Below, one piece after another: positions 7,033-15,144 of a stretch of DNA of 20,366 nt. Numbering within the stretch: the first letter of the stretch is position 1; every line of letters starts with the position of its first letter. This stretch comes from WTJX01 sp045106295. Lineage in GTDB: Bacteria; Bacteroidota; Bacteroidia; Cytophagales; JAAEPT01. The translations under genes and the position numbers were made by a program. Under the pieces are notes generated by a model. It made no database searches and was not told the origin of the DNA. It worked only from the letters and a program-made list of their open reading frames with translations. Where the stretch lies: positions 1-20,366 of the forward strand of contig JBGCEI010000096.1 of assembly GCA_045106295.1 (NCBI GenBank), read 5' to 3'.

Positions 7033-7610
7033 TGAAGAAGAAAGTAGGCTTGTTTTTTGGGTCTTTTAACCCTGTACATATAGGACACCTTATTATAGCC
7101 AATACGATAGCACAGAACTCTGATTTAGATAGTGTGCAGTTTATCGTTTCTCCTCAAAATCCTTTTAAAAAGCAAAGTGGCTTAGCACATGAGCATGATC
7201 GGCTGATGATGATAGAAGATGCTATTGAAGGCATAGATCATTTATCAGTTTCTGATGTAGAGTTCAATATGCCTAAACCAAGTTATACCATAGATACGTT
7301 AACCTATTTATCAGATAAAAACCCTAAAAACGAATATGTGTTATTAATGGGACAAGATAACTTGACTCATTTCCATAAGTGGAAAAATTATGAGTCTATT
7401 TTAGACTTGCACCGTATTTATGTTTATCCAAGACCTCACGTGAAGGGATCCTCTTTCGATAAGCATGAAAAAATCACTCTGTTAGACGTTCCATTATTGG
7501 ATATTTCTGCTACACACATCCGTAAACAAGTCAAAGAAAATAAGAGCATTCGTTTTTTGGTAGCTCCAGAGGTAGAGAGCTACATTTTTAAGAAAGGGAT
7601 GTATTTATAG
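7032..7610 (+). CDS. nadD: Nicotinate-nucleotide adenylyltransferase
   Basis: NadD transfers AMP from ATP to nicotinate mononucleotide, giving deamido-NAD, the step shared by de novo and salvage NAD synthesis. The 192-residue protein has the nucleotidyltransferase signature GSFNPVHIGHL (about residues 10-20). It also has SPQNPFK near 39, the PSYTIDTL substrate segment near 88, LLMGQDNLTHFHKW near 104-117 and the C-terminal ISATHIR motif near 158. The ATG overlaps the gmk stop by one base. It is the last gene of the sigma-factor operon and is followed by a strong hairpin terminator. The kynurenine genes at 12583-15140, which supply an upstream NAD route, are in a separate unit. Confidence 0.96.
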   Translation: MKKKVGLFFGSFNPVHIGHLIIANTIAQNSDLDSVQFIVSPQNPFKKQSGLAHEHDRLMMIEDAIEGIDHLSVSDVEFNMPKPSYTIDTLTYLSDKNPKNEYVLLMGQDNLTHFHKWKNYESILDLHRIYVYPRPHVKGSSFDKHEKITLLDVPLLDISATHIRKQVKENKSIRFLVAPEVESYIFKKGMYL

Positions 7611-7633
7611 AAATTTAGTGTGAGCCCATAAAA

Positions 7634-7663
7634 AAAGTCTCTCATGATTTCATGAGAGACTTT
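7634..7663. terminator. Rho-independent terminator after nadD
   Basis: A perfect 14-bp inverted repeat, AAAGTCTCTCATGA (7634-7647) and TCATGAGAGACTTT (7650-7663), is separated by only two bases. A-runs precede it and the stem ends in TTT, so it can act in either direction. It begins 24 bases after the nadD stop and lies between convergent transcription units. Confidence 0.85.
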
Positions 7664-7959
7664 CAAAAACTAATCTATTTTCTTAAATTTTTGAGCAGAC
7701 TTATTCAACCAGCTGTACCTGAACCTGCATTCTTACCTTCAAAAGAAATAGTTCATGTCTCTGTGCTTCTATTATAATCCACGTTAAATTTAGAAGTCGT
7801 GGCATCATTCGCCCGTGCTCTAATTTCATAATATGCCCGTCTGTTATTGATTGAAAACTCTTCATACCAGTTTGTACTTACGCTTACCTATCTATTTATC
7901 GAGCAGATTAGTGATTGAGGTTCCTGATTTATCGAATGACGAAAAATGTGAGGGGTTAT
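7664..7959. other. Intergenic region between the nadD terminator and the M48 gene
   Basis: There is no intact gene in these 296 bases. The minus strand has protein-like sequence interrupted by stops, listed separately as a possible gene remnant. A plus-strand open frame starting at 7851 runs into the M48 gene and looks like a shadow. Confidence 0.6.
7705..7887 (-). pseudogene. Possible decayed gene end
   Basis: Reading the minus strand from 7887 gives VSVSTNWYEEFSINNRRAYY, then EIRARANDATTSKFNVDYN. A TGA at 7755-7753 interrupts the frame, which then continues as TISFEGKNAGSGTAG to a second TGA at 7707-7705. The composition is protein-like (Asn, Thr, Tyr and aromatic residues, as in beta-rich extracellular domains). 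A TAG lies directly upstream (7890-7888), and a neighbouring frame just before it reads SGTSITNLLDK and then stops. This fits a gene 3' end broken by a nonsense change and a frameshift. The family is not recognised, and chance open frames in AT-rich DNA remain an alternative. Confidence 0.3.
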
Positions 7960-8772
7960 TTATTTTTTATAGTACTCTAATGCTTCTGGCATCCACTTAT
8001 TTAGGTTATTTACTCTGGTATCGTGAGATGGGTGAGTGGACATAAATTCTGGAGGTGCTTGTCCTCCCCCTGCTGACATACGCTCCCAAAAACCAGGCGC
8101 TACTCTAGGGTTGTAGCCTGCCATTGCCATAAAGATCAACCCCATTTTGTCTGCTTCAGATTCGTGTTTCCTAGAAAAAGCCAACATGCCTATTTGTGAA
8201 CCAGCTCCTGCTGCCTGTAACAAAATATTACCCATTACACTTGGTTTTTCTTTCATAGCTAAACTCAATGAACCTGCACCTAATAAACCTTGTACTGCCA
8301 TTTGATTACTCATTCGTTCACCACCATGATTGGCAATAGCATGTGCTATTTCGTGCCCCATTACTACAGCTAAGCCTTCTTCATTTTGACAAACAGGCAT
8401 AATTCCTGTGTAGAAAACTACTTTTCCACCTGGCATACACCAAGCATTTACGGTAGGATCATCGACTAAATTAAATTCCCAATTGTACCCTTCTAGTTGT
8501 GCAGAAAGTCCTTTCTGAATCATATACCTTTCTACTGCCTGTTGTATTCGTTTTCCACACCTTTTGACCATTTGTGTTTGAGACACATTGGTAGACACTT
8601 TATTTTGATCTAAAAATTGATCGTATTGCTGAAAACTACTGGCGTTTAATTCTTGTGGATTTACTAATAGTAACTGCTTTCTACCGGTAACTGCTACTGT
8701 ATGACAACTTTGTACAATAGCTGCTATCCCAGCAATTGCGAAGATGGTCCATAGGATATTTTTCTTTTTCAT
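7960..8772 (-). CDS. M48 family metalloprotease, lipoprotein (LoiP/BepA-like)
   Basis: This 270-residue lipoprotein has a signal peptide ending in the lipobox IVQSC (Cys23), so it is membrane-anchored in the periplasm. The zinc motif HEIAH (140-144) and the third ligand in HESEAD (Glu204) are intact, and a MSTHPSHDTRVNNL segment (244-257) completes the M48 pattern. The family cleaves misfolded or misassembled envelope proteins; the E. coli members LoiP and BepA act in outer-membrane quality control, BepA in LptD assembly. It lies 46 bases after a small lipoprotein gene and downstream of an OstA-like LPS-transport gene on the same strand. This fits an outer-membrane assembly role, inferred from context. 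Confidence 0.93.
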   Translation of the reverse strand: MKKKNILWTIFAIAGIAAIVQSCHTVAVTGRKQLLLVNPQELNASSFQQYDQFLDQNKVSTNVSQTQMVKRCGKRIQQAVERYMIQKGLSAQLEGYNWEFNLVDDPTVNAWCMPGGKVVFYTGIMPVCQNEEGLAVVMGHEIAHAIANHGGERMSNQMAVQGLLGAGSLSLAMKEKPSVMGNILLQAAGAGSQIGMLAFSRKHESEADKMGLIFMAMAGYNPRVAPGFWERMSAGGGQAPPEFMSTHPSHDTRVNNLNKWMPEALEYYKK

Positions 8773-8818
8773 ATCTTTTTAAAGGTTAAATACTCTATTA
8801 CTAAAATAGGATAAAATT

Positions 8819-9124
8819 TTATAACTCTAGCATATCTTCTTTCGATTCCTCTACCGTCTCGATAAAATGGTAGGCACTAGCTATTACTAATTGTTTAATC
8901 TCGTCAATATTTCCTTTCTCTTTCTCATACTTGAGTACCAAAGTGCACTTTTCCTTTTCTACTCCTATGTAATGAATGTATGGTAGTTGCTTATTTTGTA
9001 TTTGGCTAATCAATTTATCACTAAAATCACCACAATTAGTAGCAAGTGGTATATCTGTAGACGTTAATCGAGTACAAGAAAAAGTGAGTAGGGTTAGCGT
9101 AAATACAGTGGTTAGTTGTTTCAT
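8819..9124 (-). CDS. Small hypothetical lipoprotein
   Basis: This 101-residue protein starts MKQLTTVFTLTLLTFSC, a short signal peptide with lipobox LTFSC and lipidated Cys17. The mature part is hydrophilic, with two further cysteines (CGDFSD, EKCTLVL) that could form a disulfide, and an acidic C-terminus (EESKEDMLEL). The family is not recognised. It lies 46 bases upstream of the M48 protease and 108 bases downstream of the OstA-like gene on the same strand, so it may belong to the same envelope group. The lipobox and codon-like composition support a real gene. Confidence 0.7.
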   Translation of the reverse strand: MKQLTTVFTLTLLTFSCTRLTSTDIPLATNCGDFSDKLISQIQNKQLPYIHYIGVEKEKCTLVLKYEKEKGNIDEIKQLVIASAYHFIETVEESKEDMLEL

Positions 9125-9232
9125 GTCAATATAGTAAGGCTTTAAGATTATGAGACGCTAGACAATAGAATTTAGCTATCAGCTTTTTATTCATTTTTGA
9201 ATTCCAACACCCAAGTCTTATATCTCATATTT

Positions 9233-10834
9233 TTATTTAGGTAATATAGTTAACTCTTTACTGTACTTATAATATTCTGCTGGCATTAGGTCGAGTAACG
9301 GTTTATTAAATGAATAATTTTTTCTAATAGGCTTCTCTTCTATTCTCCAAACATAGCCAGATAAGCGCTCTACTTCTGGTGTTAGCTCCGATGGCGGAAT
9401 GTAAAGCCCTTCCGGTTCATAATCATATTTTATCTTATGCATTTCTCCATTCAAAAACCAGATGGTGGTATTACTGCTTTTTACCCTGTTCATCCCCGTA
9501 AGTACGCTATCTCCATCTAATGAGTAGTAAATGTTTTCTGCATTTCCTTCTACCTCTATTCTATCTACATTACTATTTTTAAAATACGTAGTCATATCCC
9601 TTCCCTGCATTTGATTGAACAAGCCCAATGAATCTTGAGAAATAGCGAATGAATTCTTGCGGGCATACATCCGTTCTATGTCATCTCCATTTAATTTAAT
9701 AAAAAGAGAGTCTGCCGTTATCTGATTACTAGTGTTCCACATCACTGGGTCAAAGTTGAGGTAGATAATAGAATCTGCTACGTCATACACTAAAGAGTCA
9801 CAGACTCCTTGCATATCAGAACGGTAAAAATTAGCACTGTCATAGGCCAAGATATAGTCGTTAATAGAAGTACTATCGTCAATAGCTACCAAGGTATCTG
9901 CTTCTAAAAAAAGGGTGTCCGTTCCAGCAAAATGTAGACAGAGTGCCTCATCATATACTTTAGAATAACCTAATGAACCCCATCGATACGCTTTTTGACC
10001 AAAGATGGCTAGACTGTCCGTTTTAGAAATCATCACTACATGTTGAGTAGCTATACCATTATCAAATTGCTCATCATAATATAGGCTGTCCCCTTTTAGA
10101 ATGTAGGTTTCGGTTTCTACTACGGCGTTATCATTAAAGTAAGATAGCTTTGGGATGGAATGGTACTCTCCATCTTCGGCATACAAATGTTTATCTGCTG
10201 TGTAAATATGGGTAGGCCCAGTGAAGTAAGCAATAGACGATAAAGAATTGTAGTCTAGTGTATCTGCCAATAATATATAGGTAGGGTTATTTATTTTAAC
10301 ATTGGTTTTAAAGTGATATGTTTTCGTATTTACTGCGTATGTTCCTTTTAAACTAGTTAATACATTTTCTCCGTCTAAAACCCTTCCATCTTCATAGTAA
10401 TACGCCTGTTTTAGCTTCGTATCGTACAGTAAATGATCGGTATAAAGCGTTGTTTCCTTGTCCTTGAATACTACATTTCCAAATACCTCTGCTAATTCTT
10501 TTTGCTCGTAATAATATAGAGTGTCTCCTGTAAGTTCGACGGAATCTCCTTGTGTGATTTTTACCCTACTAAACCCATGGAATTCACCTCTTTTTTCGTA
10601 ATGATAAGCAGAGTCACTCCTAAAGCGAACGTCTTTATGTCTGAATATCACATCTCCAAAAACTCTACTTTTCTCTTCATCACCTAATAAAGAGTCTCCT
10701 CGCTCAAATACCATGTCTCTATAGTAAACACTATCTGGATACAATTGGGAATATCCATTTTGGACTAGAGAACTAAGCAAAAAAAAGAGTATTACTCTAA
10801 TAGCCGAACGATATATTTTAGGTGTAGGTTTCAA
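9233..10834 (-). CDS. OstA-like protein (LptA/LptD N-domain-type LPS transport)
   Basis: This 533-residue exported protein has an N-terminal signal peptide ending near QNGYSQ. The rest consists of repeated beta-strand units with recurring patterns such as GDTLYYYEQ, LYTDHLLYD, LLADTLDYN, LKGDSLYYDEQ and ITADSLFIK, typical of the OstA/LptA beta-jellyroll. In other bacteria this fold carries LPS across the periplasm to LptD; in Bacteroidota such long OstA-like proteins are taken to bridge LPS or a related glycolipid. No C-terminal barrel is visible, so it is not LptD itself. The first codon used is TTG (10834); an in-frame TAG lies 15 bases upstream and no ATG precedes the signal peptide, so a TTG start is the best fit. 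Confidence 0.85.
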   Translation of the reverse strand: MKPTPKIYRSAIRVILFFLLSSLVQNGYSQLYPDSVYYRDMVFERGDSLLGDEEKSRVFGDVIFRHKDVRFRSDSAYHYEKRGEFHGFSRVKITQGDSVELTGDTLYYYEQKELAEVFGNVVFKDKETTLYTDHLLYDTKLKQAYYYEDGRVLDGENVLTSLKGTYAVNTKTYHFKTNVKINNPTYILLADTLDYNSLSSIAYFTGPTHIYTADKHLYAEDGEYHSIPKLSYFNDNAVVETETYILKGDSLYYDEQFDNGIATQHVVMISKTDSLAIFGQKAYRWGSLGYSKVYDEALCLHFAGTDTLFLEADTLVAIDDSTSINDYILAYDSANFYRSDMQGVCDSLVYDVADSIIYLNFDPVMWNTSNQITADSLFIKLNGDDIERMYARKNSFAISQDSLGLFNQMQGRDMTTYFKNSNVDRIEVEGNAENIYYSLDGDSVLTGMNRVKSSNTTIWFLNGEMHKIKYDYEPEGLYIPPSELTPEVERLSGYVWRIEEKPIRKNYSFNKPLLDLMPAEYYKYSKELTILPK

Positions 10835-10900
10835 TACAATGTAAAGCTAATGTAATTTTCAGATTCTTGAAATCAAAAAAAGATTTCTATTCAAGCATCT

Positions 10901-11338
10901 TTACATATCATCCACTCTAGCCAAGCCTTGGCTGTCCAGATACGTGCTTTTCAGTCGGATCACTTTCTCTAAAAAATGATAGCTTTTGTTGTCTTTGTAG
11001 GACTTCTTCAATAATAAATAAGCGGTATTATCGTAAATGGTTACTCCTTTTTTAGTTTGAAACACTGTGAGTGATCGAAAAGGAATGGCGTACGCATAAG
11101 AAGTCGTAAATCGGTTGAACCAAATAATAATTCCTTCCTTTCTAATTTCAATATTACAAAAGTTGCACGATTCACTGCTTAGGACCTCAGCTATCCGAGG
11201 ACTAGCATCTTGTATCATAAAACGTGGAGAACCTACTCCTCTCATTTTGAGTATTTGAAGCAAAGAAAATGGATCGCCTACTTCCTCCCTAATCTTTCGG
11301 TTCACTTTTTTGTCGTTATAAGATATATTAAACAACAT
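10901..11338 (-). CDS. Conserved-looking hypothetical protein
   Basis: The family of this 145-residue protein is not recognised. It has no signal peptide or membrane segment. Predicted structure alternates beta strands in the middle (IEIRKEGIIIWFNRFTTS, then YAYAIPFRSLTVFQTKKG and VTIYDNTAYLLLKK) and ends in a basic helix, which could suggest a small PH-like or beta-barrel fold. Two close cysteines (CNFC) occur near residue 60. The ATG start lies 2 bases beyond the stop of the SRPBCC gene, so the two are almost certainly co-transcribed. The OstA-like gene follows 66 bases downstream. Confidence 0.75.
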   Translation of the reverse strand: MLFNISYNDKKVNRKIREEVGDPFSLLQILKMRGVGSPRFMIQDASPRIAEVLSSESCNFCNIEIRKEGIIIWFNRFTTSYAYAIPFRSLTVFQTKKGVTIYDNTAYLLLKKSYKDNKSYHFLEKVIRLKSTYLDSQGLARVDDM

Positions 11339-11340
11339 AC

Positions 11341-11820
11341 CTATTTAACAAATAGCTTATTTAACGTATCAAAACGATATTGAAATATCTTTTTTAATTG
11401 ACCCTTCACTAAAATAGGTTGTGCTAGATGACCTAATATACCAAAAGGAATTTTATACGACACCTTATCTCTCATCAGTACACCTTGGTCATTTTCTTCA
11501 AAAAAATGTTCGTGGTGCCACATACTGTATGGACCAAATCGTTGATTATCTACAAAATAGTGTTTGGCTTTTACATGCGTAATTTCTGTTACCCAGTTCA
11601 TTTTAATACCAGGCAACACATTTACTCGATAGCCAATAATCTGCCCTGCATACATTTTAGGTTGGTGAGGAGAAGTAATTTGAAACCCCATGTATGGTGG
11701 GGTAATCTGTGCTAAGTTCTCTGGAGAAGAGAAGAAATTCCATGCCTCTTCCAAACTAATGGGTAACTGGTGCATTACCTCCAAGGTATATATCCCAGCG
11801 TATTTTTTAAATTGTATCAC
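11341..11820 (-). CDS. SRPBCC (START/Bet v 1-like) family protein
   Basis: This 159-residue protein shows the SRPBCC pattern. LPISLEEAWNFFSSPENLAQ (about 19-38) leads into ITPPYMGFQI, followed by GYRVNVLPGIKMNWVTEI and the late MRDKVSYKIPFG strand before a C-terminal helix. These proteins form a deep hydrophobic pocket for lipids or other ligands; the ligand is unknown. The start is GTG (11820), which overlaps the preceding hydrolase gene by 14 bases. The next Met is residue 16, too late because the YTLEV strand before it belongs to the fold. It is tightly coupled with the hydrolase upstream and the hypothetical gene downstream. Confidence 0.88.
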   Translation of the reverse strand: MIQFKKYAGIYTLEVMHQLPISLEEAWNFFSSPENLAQITPPYMGFQITSPHQPKMYAGQIIGYRVNVLPGIKMNWVTEITHVKAKHYFVDNQRFGPYSMWHHEHFFEENDQGVLMRDKVSYKIPFGILGHLAQPILVKGQLKKIFQYRFDTLNKLFVK

Positions 11821-12466
11821 GTATTTTAATTCTATCTGATATCCACTGGCTAATGTCTACTAGACACTCTGGGGAAATACCATGTGCCATTGGATACTCT
11901 TTGTATTGATAAGGTATCTCCCATTTATCCAACAGTTCTTTGGTCGCTCGTGCTTGCTGAACTGGAATTACAGGATCTTCTGTTCCATGTGTAATACAAA
12001 CATCTAACTTTCTAATTTGTTCTAAATCGGCTCTATTTTTAATAGAACCTTCTCTAGCAAATCCACTCATTGCTAAAATCCCTTGTACCATTTCAGGATA
12101 GGTATAGGCTATCAGGTGACTTAAAATAGCTCCTTGGCTAAACCCTGCCAAATAAATATGGTTTTCGTCTACCGAATGTTTCTCCTTACATTCAGTGATA
12201 AATGCCTTCACCGTTTCCAAAGAACTGTCTATTTCTGCTTCGTCATATACTTTTATCCCTTCAGGTGTAAAGTCAATATTAAACCATGCATAACCACCAA
12301 AAGCTAAAGTCTGTGGAGCACGTACGCTGATTACTAAATACTCCTTATCAAACTCATTGGCTAAGCCAAATAAATCTTCTTCGTTACTTCCATACCCATG
12401 CAATAAAATGAGCAAAGGTGCTGGCTTGTTTTTTAACGATGATTCTTTTATTAGATGGTACAACAT
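11807..12466 (-). CDS. Alpha/beta hydrolase, phospholipase/carboxylesterase family
   Basis: This 219-residue cytoplasmic serine hydrolase has the oxyanion-hole segment LLHGYGSNEEDL (residues 21-32). The nucleophile elbow is GFSQG with Ser110, the acid is Asp164 (HGTEDPVIP) and the catalytic His is His195 (YPMAHGIS). This is the layout of the PF02230-type carboxylesterase/acyl-protein thioesterase group, which cleaves short esters or thioesters. The natural substrate is unknown. It lies 116 bases downstream of kmo on the same strand. A kynurenine formamidase activity would suit that position, but the family is not the usual one for it. It overlaps the SRPBCC gene by 14 bases. Confidence 0.92.
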   Translation of the reverse strand: MLYHLIKESSLKNKPAPLLILLHGYGSNEEDLFGLANEFDKEYLVISVRAPQTLAFGGYAWFNIDFTPEGIKVYDEAEIDSSLETVKAFITECKEKHSVDENHIYLAGFSQGAILSHLIAYTYPEMVQGILAMSGFAREGSIKNRADLEQIRKLDVCITHGTEDPVIPVQQARATKELLDKWEIPYQYKEYPMAHGISPECLVDISQWISDRIKIRDTI

Positions 12467-12497
12467 GAAATGGGGTTTAATTGACTTCTGTTTTTAT

Positions 12498-12511
12498 TCC
12501 ACTTTCGTGGA
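12498..12511. terminator. Small hairpin downstream of kmo
   Basis: TCCAC (12498-12502) and GTGGA (12507-12511) form a 5-bp stem, with a GAAA tetraloop when read on the minus strand. It lies about 70 bases beyond the kmo stop. No T-run follows it on that strand, so a termination role is weak. Confidence 0.2.
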
Positions 12512-12546
12512 GTGGCGCGTTATCAGCGTAATGAAAAAAGGCATAT

Positions 12547-12588
12547 TTGACGGTTAAATATTGACGAATTACAATTGACGATTTACGT
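12547..12588. repeat. Three 14-base tandem units beginning TTGACG
   Basis: TTGACG starts at 12547, 12561 and 12575, exactly 14 bases apart, and each is followed by an AT-rich 8-mer (GTTAAATA, AATTACAA, ATTTACGT). The last two units are the most alike: ATTGACGAATTAC against ATTGACGATTTAC. The third unit covers the kmo stop codon (12583-12585). Confidence 0.6.
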
Positions 12589-13860
12589 TTTTATTAATTT
12601 GTCCAATTCCGTATCCTGATCTCTTCCTTTTTGTAATGCCTCACTATACGAAAGGTCTGAAAATGTAACCATTTCATACAAAGGCTGCCATTTTTCTGGT
12701 TCTTTTTCAGATAATTCATGAATCAATGCTTTTTTCTTCAAGAAAAGTGGGTCAATTACTTTGTCTCTCATTTCTATGAAGTTAGCCAAAGCCAATTCAG
12801 CAATAGCATCACCATCTTTTTTTCTCGTTTCAGAAAATGCTTGCATCGCTTCTTTCCAATTATCACCACAGTTATCTAATAGTTCATTCATTACCAAGCA
12901 GTCTTCAAAAGCTGCATTCATACCTTGTCCATAAAAAGGAACAATGGCGTGTGCAGCATCACCCATTAGTAAATATTTTTCTTTGTAATGCCAAGGTGCT
13001 GTTTTCACCGTACTTAAAAATGAGGTAGGGTTCTGAAAAAACTCTTCTGCTAGCGTAGGAATCAGTTGTTTTACATCAGGAAATTCTTTTTCAAAGAAAT
13101 GATCTACCTGTTCTTTAGTTTTTAATTGGTCAAACGACTTTTGTCCTTTGTAAGCCAAAAATAAAGTGCAGGTGAAGCTACCATCTAAATTAGGTAAAGC
13201 AATTAACATAAACTGTTGTCGTGGCCAAATGTGCAGGGCTTCTTTTTCTAGTCGCCAAGTCCCATTTTTACCAGCAGGAATAGTCAGCTCCTTGTAGCCA
13301 TGGCTTAAAAAGGTCTCTTTAAAATCAGCTTTTACCAACTGATTCACTCGTCTCCTTACTATCGAATTTGCTCCATCTCCACCTATTACTAAGTCTGTTT
13401 TCTGTTTCTCTATTTCTTGTTTTTTAGTGTCAAAAAAAGTGATCTCTTCCTCGTCTATTCCCAAACATTTTTTATTGAACTGATAGTTTATTTGGTGATG
13501 TTTGTCAGCTGTTTCAATTAATAGTTTATTTAATTCAAAACGAGATACCGAATAGATACATTTTTCGTCTCTACTGTATGGCTGTAAATGAGTTTCTCCT
13601 TTTTCACTGTGGATCATTCTCCCTTTCATGGGAATAGCCAATTGCATTACTTTCTCTTCTAAACCTACGGCACGTAAAGCTTTTAATCCCCTATGGCTCA
13701 ACGCCAAATTAATGGATCTCCCTTTATTCCCGTCATTTTTTCTTGGGTCACTTCTTTTTTCAAAAATCTGTACTTTTTCTCCTCTTTTGGCTAAAAAGAG
13801 TGAAAAAAGTGAGCCTACTAAACCTGCCCCTAATATGGATATCGGTTTTTTATTACTCAT
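12583..13860 (-). CDS. kmo: Kynurenine 3-monooxygenase
   Basis: Kmo hydroxylates kynurenine to 3-hydroxykynurenine with NADPH, O2 and FAD, a step in NAD synthesis from tryptophan. The 425-residue protein has the FAD dinucleotide fold GAGLVG at 11-16 with Glu34 ending the second strand (QIFEK). The class A hydroxylase motif GGDGANSIVRR is at 160-170, and the FAD-ribityl motif GDAAHAIVPFYGQGMNAAFED at 300-320. The PFYGQGMNAAFED form and the CTLFLAY segment are typical of KMO rather than other hydroxylases. The ATG overlaps the kynureninase stop by one base (TAATG), so the pair is translationally coupled in pathway order reversed. Stop codon lies inside the 14-base tandem repeat. Confidence 0.95.
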   Translation of the reverse strand: MSNKKPISILGAGLVGSLFSLFLAKRGEKVQIFEKRSDPRKNDGNKGRSINLALSHRGLKALRAVGLEEKVMQLAIPMKGRMIHSEKGETHLQPYSRDEKCIYSVSRFELNKLLIETADKHHQINYQFNKKCLGIDEEEITFFDTKKQEIEKQKTDLVIGGDGANSIVRRRVNQLVKADFKETFLSHGYKELTIPAGKNGTWRLEKEALHIWPRQQFMLIALPNLDGSFTCTLFLAYKGQKSFDQLKTKEQVDHFFEKEFPDVKQLIPTLAEEFFQNPTSFLSTVKTAPWHYKEKYLLMGDAAHAIVPFYGQGMNAAFEDCLVMNELLDNCGDNWKEAMQAFSETRKKDGDAIAELALANFIEMRDKVIDPLFLKKKALIHELSEKEPEKWQPLYEMVTFSDLSYSEALQKGRDQDTELDKLIKT

Positions 13861-15140
13861 TAAAGTACTTCCTTTAAGATTTCTACAAAACGAAATACAT
13901 CTACGAATGTATTGTACAACGGAACGGGAGCTACTCGCATGACACCAACTTCTGTCGTGCTATCTGCTGGTTCTCTCCAATCCAAAATCACGTCTTTATT
14001 CTTTAACTCATTTACAAAATCAGCTCCTTTATGAGGCACCAAAACAGAGAGCTGACAGCCTCTCTCACTTGGAGTAATAACCGTAAGTTTCTTTTTTTCT
14101 TCTAATTCATTCAATAAAAAGGTTAAATATCCCGTTAACCGATTACTCTTTGCTAATAACTTTTCAAAACCTACCTTTTCAAAAATATCAAGAGAAGCTT
14201 TGTGCGCTGCCATGGATAATACAGGAGCATTGCTCAATTGCCAGCTTTCTGCTGTAGGGATAGGGTCAAAGGTTTTCCCCATTTTAAAGCGAGCAGATTC
14301 CTTAGTTCCCCACCAGCCTGCTAACCGAAGTTGCTCATTATTTTCGATATATTGTTGATTGATGTATACACCAGATACTCCTCCAGGTCCACTGTTTACA
14401 TACTTGTATGAACACCAAGTAGCAAAATCTACTTGCCAATTATGTAAATTCAATTCAATGTTTCCAATGGCGTGCGCCAAATCAAAACCTACTTTAATGC
14501 CATATTGATGTGCTGCTTCTGTAATGCGCTGCATGTCAAGTACCTGACCAGTAAAGTAGTTTACGCCTCCTAACCAGACAACAGCAAGCTCATCTTTGTA
14601 TTTTTTAATTTGCCCAATAATAAAGGATGTTTCTAATACATAGTTTTTTGTTTCTAACTCTACCACCTCTTTTTCGGGGGCTAAATTATGCCAAAGTACT
14701 TGTGAGTTAACAGCAAAACGATCTGATGGAAAACAGTCTGCTTCTATTAATATTTTAGTCCTTTTGCCTTTGGGTTGATAAAAAGAAGCAAAAAGTAAAT
14801 GGAGGTTAACAGTAAGAGCATTCATACAAACCACTTCTTCTGGTTTTGCACCTGTTAACTTGGCAAGTGGTTTTGCAAAGGAAGTGTGGTAACTCAACCA
14901 AGGGTTGTTGCCTGTGAAATGACCTTCTACGCCGTGTTCTGCCCAGTGGTCTAGTTCTTTTGTAATATAGGCAGAAGTTTGTTTAGGCTGAAGGCCTAAT
15001 GAGTTGCCACACAAATAAATGGCTTCTTTACCATTAAATACGGGAATATGAAATTGTTGACGGAAACCAGCTAACTCATCTTTTTGATCTAAAGAAGAGG
15101 CATAGGCTAAGTTAGCTTGAAAAGTAAATGTAGTATCCAC
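13860..15140 (-). CDS. kynU: Kynureninase
   Basis: This PLP enzyme cleaves 3-hydroxykynurenine (or kynurenine) to 3-hydroxyanthranilate (or anthranilate) plus alanine. The 426-residue protein has YLCGNSLGL at 42-50, the PLP-nitrogen-binding Asp220 in FDLAHAIGN, and the Schiff-base Lys246 in WCSYKYVNSGPGG. The start is GTG (15140), with an in-frame TGA immediately upstream and the next Met at residue 106. The N-terminal sequence reads as in other kynureninases, so GTG is secure. With kmo it makes two successive pathway steps. Tryptophan dioxygenase and 3-hydroxyanthranilate dioxygenase are not in the window. A perfect -7 element TATCTTTG ends 4 bases before the start codon. Confidence 0.96.
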   Translation of the reverse strand: MDTTFTFQANLAYASSLDQKDELAGFRQQFHIPVFNGKEAIYLCGNSLGLQPKQTSAYITKELDHWAEHGVEGHFTGNNPWLSYHTSFAKPLAKLTGAKPEEVVCMNALTVNLHLLFASFYQPKGKRTKILIEADCFPSDRFAVNSQVLWHNLAPEKEVVELETKNYVLETSFIIGQIKKYKDELAVVWLGGVNYFTGQVLDMQRITEAAHQYGIKVGFDLAHAIGNIELNLHNWQVDFATWCSYKYVNSGPGGVSGVYINQQYIENNEQLRLAGWWGTKESARFKMGKTFDPIPTAESWQLSNAPVLSMAAHKASLDIFEKVGFEKLLAKSNRLTGYLTFLLNELEEKKKLTVITPSERGCQLSVLVPHKGADFVNELKNKDVILDWREPADSTTEVGVMRVAPVPLYNTFVDVFRFVEILKEVL

Positions 15141-15144
15141 TCAT

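Noticed and set aside
7851..8045. Plus-strand open frame of 64 codons
   Set aside because: About half overlaps the M48 gene in antisense and the remainder shows no motif.
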